NCBI GenBank assembly: GCA_040384865.1
Contig: JAZKIM010000006.1
Coordinates: forward strand, 1-64,000
DNA length: 64,000 bases
Source of the DNA: JBDKLC01 sp040384865
GTDB taxonomy: Bacteria; Patescibacteriota; Minisyncoccia; Phycocordibacterales; CAIZLB01
Reading direction: 5' to 3'
A model generated the notes under the pieces. It saw only the letters and a program-made list of their open reading frames with translations, did not search any database and had not been told where the DNA came from. The first letter of the stretch is position 1, and every line of letters starts with the position of its first letter. The translations under genes and the position numbers were made by a program. Positions 59,924-64,000 of this stretch are shown here, one piece after another.

Positions 59924-60733
59924 TTATCTAAAAAGAAACGATAATGGTCCATTTTGATCAATGATATCCCTAATGGCACTGTAATGAACAAACACTTCTT
60001 GAACACCTGCGGCATAAGCTGCAACCTGATATTCCTGGAAGATGATAATTAAGCCGGTATCAGCAAACATGAAGGAAGAGAAGTTTTCCTTGTCTGGTGT
60101 GGTTCCTGATGTAATTTGCGGATAGATATTTTCATCACTGCCGATCTTTTTCTGAAGTTCCGCTCTGGTATACGAAGAGATTCGCTGCAGGTAATCGCTG
60201 GAAGAAAATACATCATCAAGAGTTACTTCCATTCCTGTTGAGGTGTTGTAGTTCAATGTCTCGATGAAGTGTCCTGGATGTGCAGCCCCTGATTCAAAGA
60301 ACGATTCAATCAAACGAATTGAAATCAAATTCGGAATAGTGGTATTTGGCTGAATTGAGTAGGTGACATCAAGAGTACTTAGTCCCGATCCAGGAAGAGA
60401 ATCACTAACGTCGTTATTTGATTTCTTAAAATCAGAAATTAATTCATTTATATTTGTAGAAATAGATTTATTGATTTTTATTTGAGCATCGGAACGAGTC
60501 AATCCAGACAACTGCGGATAGATAACATTAATACTATAACCGGCTTTACTATTTTCATCTTTTATTATCTTACTAGTCACTACCATCTTTTGTTCAAGTG
60601 TCGGAGGGGTTGTTGTCGCAACCTCATCAGTCTGTGATTGCTCCTTTGTTTTTGGGACAAAAACAATTACCAAGATTATAGCGATTACTATAATACCGAC
60701 CGAAATCCAAGTGCGTGATGTATGTGTAGCCAT
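59924..60733 (-). CDS. membrane-anchored DUF3298/RsiV-like protein
   Basis: A 269-residue protein with one N-terminal anchor (residues about 9-28) and an exported domain. The core FFESGAAHPGHFIETLNYNTSTGMEVTLDDVFSS is the DUF3298 signature (as in RsiV and PdaC). DUF3298 domains can bind lysozyme-like or peptidoglycan ligands. Start of the operon with the adenosyltransferase. Confidence 0.85.
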   Translation of the reverse strand: MATHTSRTWISVGIIVIAIILVIVFVPKTKEQSQTDEVATTTPPTLEQKMVVTSKIIKDENSKAGYSINVIYPQLSGLTRSDAQIKINKSISTNINELISDFKKSNNDVSDSLPGSGLSTLDVTYSIQPNTTIPNLISIRLIESFFESGAAHPGHFIETLNYNTSTGMEVTLDDVFSSSDYLQRISSYTRAELQKKIGSDENIYPQITSGTTPDKENFSSFMFADTGLIIIFQEYQVAAYAAGVQEVFVHYSAIRDIIDQNGPLSFLFR

Positions 60734-60804
60734 GGATATAGTATATCAAAATGAAAAAATGCACGGGGTGGGTACCAAGCATTTCTTCATTCTAACTTTA
60801 TTTG

Positions 60805-60887
60805 TGCGCGGGAGAGGACTTGAACCTCCACACCCGTAAGGGCATAACCACCTCAAGGTTACGTGTCTACCGTTTCACCACCCGCGC
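60805..60887 (-). tRNA. tRNA-Leu (anticodon GAG)
   Basis: Acceptor GCGCGGG/CCCGCGC, anticodon stem TAACC/GGTTA with loop TTGAGGT (GAG), long variable arm (GCCCTTACGGGT), T arm GGAGGTTCAAGTCCTC. CCA not encoded. Confidence 0.94.
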
Positions 60888-60922
60888 GCATATTTGTCAA
60901 AAGCCCTCACTAGGGAGTCCCC

Positions 60923-60951
60923 ACTATACCTAAAATTCCATTCACTTTCAA
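60923..60951 (-). promoter_or_regulatory. promoter of tRNA-Leu
   Basis: TTGAAA (60946-60951), 17-base spacer, TATAGT (60923-60928) on the minus strand, about 35 bases before the tRNA. Confidence 0.7.
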
Positions 60952-61043
60952 CCATTTTCTTCTTAAAAAGATTTTTACTTTTTCGTAATACATACCCGAC
61001 TTTAGTATTCTGGATTCTCTCCTACAACGTTTCAACTTTTGTA

Positions 61044-61081
61044 ATCAAAAAAGCCCGCTCTAAAGCGGGCTTTTTTGATTC
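61044..61081. terminator. terminator of rplS
   Basis: GCCCGCT-CTAA-AGCGGGC core with AATCAAAAAA/TTTTTTGATT arms just after the rplS stop; T tracts on both strands. Confidence 0.9.
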
Positions 61082-61087
61082 TAGAAA

Positions 61088-61549
61088 CTACTCAGCTTTC
61101 GGTTCCGCAGATGTCGCAACCTCAATCGGAGCTTCATCTACCTCTTCTTCCTTAACATCAGTATTGTTTCCACTCATCATTTCCATCTTCATTCGCTTAC
61201 TAATCTCTTTAGCAGCCTTATCTCGAATGTAGTAAAGCTTAGCTCGTCGTACCTTAGCTCGCTTTGTCACCTCAATCTTGTCGATAGACGGAGAGTAAAG
61301 AGGAAAGATTCGTTCTACGCCATATCCTCCTGACATCTTTCGTACGGTAAAAGTCGCACCAGCTTCTGCTCCATGCTTTCGAGCAAGGACAAGACCTTCA
61401 AACATCTGAATTCGAGTCTTTCCTTTTTCCTGGATCTTTTGGTGAACCTTAACAGTGTCGCCAGAGCGCATATCAAGATTCTTACGAGAGTCTCGATTGA
61501 TGGTCGCAAGAACGACTGCCTTTTTTGTTGGTATTTTAGCTGCTGTCAT
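61088..61549 (-). CDS. rplS: large ribosomal subunit protein bL19
   Basis: About 153 residues. MRSGDTVKVHQKIQEKGKTRIQMFEGLVLARKHGAEAGATFTVRKMSGGYGVERIFPLYSPSIDKI-type pattern is the bL19 core; R-R-A-K-L-Y-Y-I-R follows. It is at the 30S-50S interface. The C-terminal 30 residues are acidic, an extension beyond E. coli bL19. ATG 61549 is chosen; Met codons 9 and 39 bases upstream also exist. Confidence 0.93.
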   Translation of the reverse strand: MTAAKIPTKKAVVLATINRDSRKNLDMRSGDTVKVHQKIQEKGKTRIQMFEGLVLARKHGAEAGATFTVRKMSGGYGVERIFPLYSPSIDKIEVTKRAKVRRAKLYYIRDKAAKEISKRMKMEMMSGNNTDVKEEEVDEAPIEVATSAEPKAE

Positions 61550-61618
61550 ATAGGGCATCAATATAACAAAAGGTGGAGGTTTTGGCAAATATTTCCCCTT
61601 TCAGATATTCGACCCGAG

Positions 61619-62380
61619 TTAAAAAGACTTAACCGCCTCTAAGAAATCTGTAGGTTGCGGTGCTTCAAACATATGAGTTTTACCATCAATGTCCTCTATT
61701 TCAATGGAGCGGGCATGTAGCGCAAGGCGCTTAAAACCGAGAGCCTCTGGATGATTAGCGGCATAAAGAGAGTCACACACCACAGGGTGGTTTATAGCCT
61801 TAAAATGGACACGTATTTGGTGCGTACGGCCAGTTCGAGGGTAGGCTTCTATATACGAAAAATTCATCGGTATCTCATGCGGCTTACTCACACCGCCATC
61901 AATTCGACCGAGCACTTTGTAATCGGTCACCGCTGGGCGCATATCCCCTCTTGCTTCACGCTGGGCAGACCACTTACGAAAGTCGCTTCGGCTTCGGCCA
62001 ATCGGACGGTCAATCGTTCCTTTGTCTTCTTTAACCAATCCCCAGACAACAGCGTTATATACCTTACGAACCTCTCGTTCCTGAAACTGTTTTTTAAGAT
62101 ATTCAAAAGATTCCTGTGTTTTGGCAATAACCATGACGCCGGAAGTTTCTCGATCAAGACGATGAACAATGCCTGGTCTGTATATGACAGTGCCGTCTTG
62201 AAGGATCATTGGTTCTCCTACTTCCTTGATAGCAGGATAGTTTTTAAGAAGCCAGTCCGCCAGCGAAGGTTCTTTTGTCTTACCGTCACCATGCACAACT
62301 AAACCGGCTGGTTTGTTAACAGCAAGGATGTGTTTGTTTTCAAAGATGACAGTCATCTCTGATGGTAGTTCATTCAACAT
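61619..62380 (-). CDS. rluD: RluD-family pseudouridine synthase
   Basis: About 253 residues. The catalytic motif HRLDRETSGVMVIAKT (Asp active site) and GRTHQIRVHFKAINHPVVCD are clear. It isomerises uridines of 23S rRNA. No S4 domain is seen at the start, so it is a short member. Start: 62380 (MLNELPSEM) chosen among several Met codons. Divergent from tRNA-Val. Confidence 0.93.
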   Translation of the reverse strand: MLNELPSEMTVIFENKHILAVNKPAGLVVHGDGKTKEPSLADWLLKNYPAIKEVGEPMILQDGTVIYRPGIVHRLDRETSGVMVIAKTQESFEYLKKQFQEREVRKVYNAVVWGLVKEDKGTIDRPIGRSRSDFRKWSAQREARGDMRPAVTDYKVLGRIDGGVSKPHEIPMNFSYIEAYPRTGRTHQIRVHFKAINHPVVCDSLYAANHPEALGFKRLALHARSIEIEDIDGKTHMFEAPQPTDFLEAVKSF

Positions 62381-62401
62381 GAAAACCATACTAGCATGGA
62401 A

Positions 62402-62430
62402 TTGAAACAAATCGAGATTTGATGTATGCT
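62402..62430 (+). promoter_or_regulatory. promoter of tRNA-Val
   Basis: TTGAAA (62402-62407), 17-base spacer, TATGCT (62425-62430); the tRNA starts 10 bases further. Confidence 0.65.
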
Positions 62431-62439
62431 GGCTTCCAC

Positions 62440-62512
62440 GGGAGATTAGCTCAGTTGGTAGAGCAACTCATTTACACTGAGAAGGTCACAGGTTCGAGTC
62501 CTGTATCTCCCA
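62440..62512 (+). tRNA. tRNA-Val (anticodon TAC)
   Basis: Acceptor GGGAGAT/ATCTCCC, D arm GCTC...GAGC, anticodon loop TTTACAC (TAC), T arm ACAGGTTCGAGTCCTGT, A73. One A-A mismatch at the top of the anticodon stem. CCA not encoded. Confidence 0.92.
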
Positions 62513-62520
62513 CAACACTC

Positions 62521-64000
62521 TTACTTGCCCGTAGTTACTGTCACAGCACCCGAAGTACCAACGCCTCCTGCTGCGTTATATGCTTTAGCCGAGAAAGACG
62601 TAGTCTTACTTGGACTGTTCGGTGCTTTCCAAGCACAAGAATAAGGACTTGTAGTGTCGGTACATGTGACTTTCGGTCCAGCGTAAAATTCAACCTTAGT
62701 AACACCCACACTGTCAGAAGCACTAGCCTGGATAGTTACAGTGGAGCCTTTGGCAACAATAGCTCCACTCACCGGGCTTGTGATCGAAACGGTCGGAGAA
62801 GACGGGGTAGGATTCGGTACAGGATTTGGCAAAGGACTCGGTGAAGAAGGGGCGCTTCCTAAAGGGAGCTCAAATGTATACTGTAGGGAATTATCAGCAT
62901 TATCACTCGCAATAATTCGTAATGTGATTTTTCCGCTAGCAGTACTGCTTGATATACCCGCCTGATATACAGCACCGGCTGAAGTTACCGACAACGGTAT
63001 GAAGTTAGTTCCGTCTACTGAATAACTAACTAATACGGATTTCATTGAGCCGCCTACAGGGTCAAACTCTAGCTCTATTGTGTTAGAGACCGCCGGATCA
63101 TACACATCACTTCGGGCACCCTTGCTAAAATAATAAAGCCTTTTAATGGTGGGAGGATTTGGATCAGCAAGAGTTGTGTCGAAGGATGCCACCACCGATC
63201 CTGTCAAATTCTGCGATTGGTTTTGATAAGGGAAAGAAGCACTAAACTCGTACTTACCCGACGAAGGCAAGTTAACTGTAGACAGAACGTCAGAATCATA
63301 GTTAACGCAGGCCAAACCTGTTAGGCCCACACAGGCCTTAAGAGAGCCCGTTGATACTGTGAGACCGTCTTTTTTTATAACAAAAGGAATCTGATCATTC
63401 TCACCTGTGGCATAATCTTGCCGAAGAATAGGAGTAACAGGACCTTTAAAGTTTGCTAAGATTTTAAGTATATTTGGACTGTTTTGGAACTTTGCAAACC
63501 ACACACTCGGTCCTAAGCCCAGATATACTTTAGTGCCTGTAAGTGGAGAGATTATTGATGGATCTATTGGGTAAAAAGTAGAGGAAATAAACGGGAAGCG
63601 ACTATTGGTTGCAAAATCAATGTAAGGAGACTTGAATACTGAGGGACATGCTCCAGTTGACGGACAACCATGCCTAAACTGATTTGACACAAAAGCAGCA
63701 AAATAACCTGGAGGACGCATCGTATAAATTGTTTGAGTATAAGGCAATGTAAGTGCCCCAGGTCCATTTCCGGAACACGACATACTTTTATAATCTAGGA
63801 AATGAATATACGGAGTCATATTACAATCTTCTAGATCAGGATACTCAGTAGTTCCGGCAGGTCTATTCTCATCGAACTGTACGGTATAACTTTTAAGGTC
63901 AGAAGGACTGTTGGTAAACGTCATACCCCTGCTAATCCCTTTAGATTCTGCATACAGATAGTAGAAATCTTCTCTCGTTTCAGTAGAATTATGAGCACTC
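62521..64000 (-). CDS. secreted protein with C-terminal Ig-like domain (5' end beyond the window)
   Basis: The reading frame stays open to the right edge of the window, so the N-terminus is missing. An ATG at 63924 is only an internal Met: codons before it read on as protein (TREDFYYLYAESKGISRG). Of about 490 residues seen, the last 90 form an Ig-like domain (PTVSITSPVSGAIVAKGSTVTIQA; TKVEFYAGPKVTC) with a likely C-C pair. A Pro/Ser linker (about residues 370-390 by the internal Met) separates it from the larger Ser/Thr-rich part. Surface-exposed, function unknown. Confidence 0.8.
   Translation of the reverse strand, partial: SAHNSTETREDFYYLYAESKGISRGMTFTNSPSDLKSYTVQFDENRPAGTTEYPDLEDCNMTPYIHFLDYKSMSCSGNGPGALTLPYTQTIYTMRPPGYFAAFVSNQFRHGCPSTGACPSVFKSPYIDFATNSRFPFISSTFYPIDPSIISPLTGTKVYLGLGPSVWFAKFQNSPNILKILANFKGPVTPILRQDYATGENDQIPFVIKKDGLTVSTGSLKACVGLTGLACVNYDSDVLSTVNLPSSGKYEFSASFPYQNQSQNLTGSVVASFDTTLADPNPPTIKRLYYFSKGARSDVYDPAVSNTIELEFDPVGGSMKSVLVSYSVDGTNFIPLSVTSAGAVYQAGISSSTASGKITLRIIASDNADNSLQYTFELPLGSAPSSPSPLPNPVPNPTPSSPTVSITSPVSGAIVAKGSTVTIQASASDSVGVTKVEFYAGPKVTCTDTTSPYSCAWKAPNSPSKTTSFSAKAYNAAGGVGTSGAVTVTTGK

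Overview
The window looks like a chromosomal piece of a Patescibacteria (CPR) bacterium, probably in the Parcubacteria group (Kaiserbacteria/Nomurabacteria-like). Reasons: many S-layer-like and Ig-like secreted proteins typical of that group, an isolated trpD and purD without their pathways, rplK with no rplA beside it, an isoleucyl-tRNA synthetase carrying an inserted histidine-phosphatase domain, and rod-like small genes of about 40% GC. This placement is inference from gene content; no tree was made.

Layout. 1-1480: 5' part of a 23S rRNA gene (minus) with its own near-consensus promoter and structured leader, and no 16S gene upstream. 1481-5250: a membrane channel-like gene, a regulator-like gene, trpD, and rplJ-rplL behind an L10-leader RNA. 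5257-11757: secreted/envelope block (beta-helix + LCAT-like lipase, S-layer-like protein, regulator). 11.9-16.4 kb (plus): ftsK, a small anchored protein, recA, efp. 16.5-30.6 kb (minus): rpsF-ssb-rpsR, tatD-metG, a transporter-like gene, an M16 protease, glyQS, recO and a broken ileS. 31.9-36 kb: trhO, argS, purD. 36-41.2 kb: a nearly complete thymidylate circuit (dut, glyA, thyA-like, dCMP deaminase-like, DHFR). 41.2-42.5 kb: secE-nusG-rplK. 42.9-48.1 kb: envelope genes (SIMPL, uppP, PAP2 phosphatase, mscL). 48.2-52.8 kb: sugar storage (cupin phosphoglucose isomerase, glgA, HAD-glycogen phosphorylase fusion). 53.4-59.3 kb: an accessory island ending at tRNA-His. 59.4-64 kb: cobalamin adenosyltransferase, tRNA-Leu, rplS, rluD, tRNA-Val and a partial Ig-domain secreted protein.

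Two features stand out. First, the 54.4-59.2 kb island is divided into short gene units by degenerate repeats (R1-R5) which resemble the 3' end of the adjacent tRNA-His gene plus its downstream flank. This suggests serial insertion of small gene cassettes at the tRNA, with no recombinase gene visible. Second, scattered through the window are single-gene units of clearly higher GC (about 52-73% in sampled lines, against roughly 33-45% around them), each with its own TTGAC(N)-16/17-TAGYAT-like promoter and a long GC-rich hairpin terminator: a VOC-like protein, a secreted protein, a basic protein, the ThyA-like enzyme, a beta-carbonic-anhydrase-like protein, a 48-residue protein, a cupin and one truncated remnant. 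They look like independently acquired, self-contained expression units.
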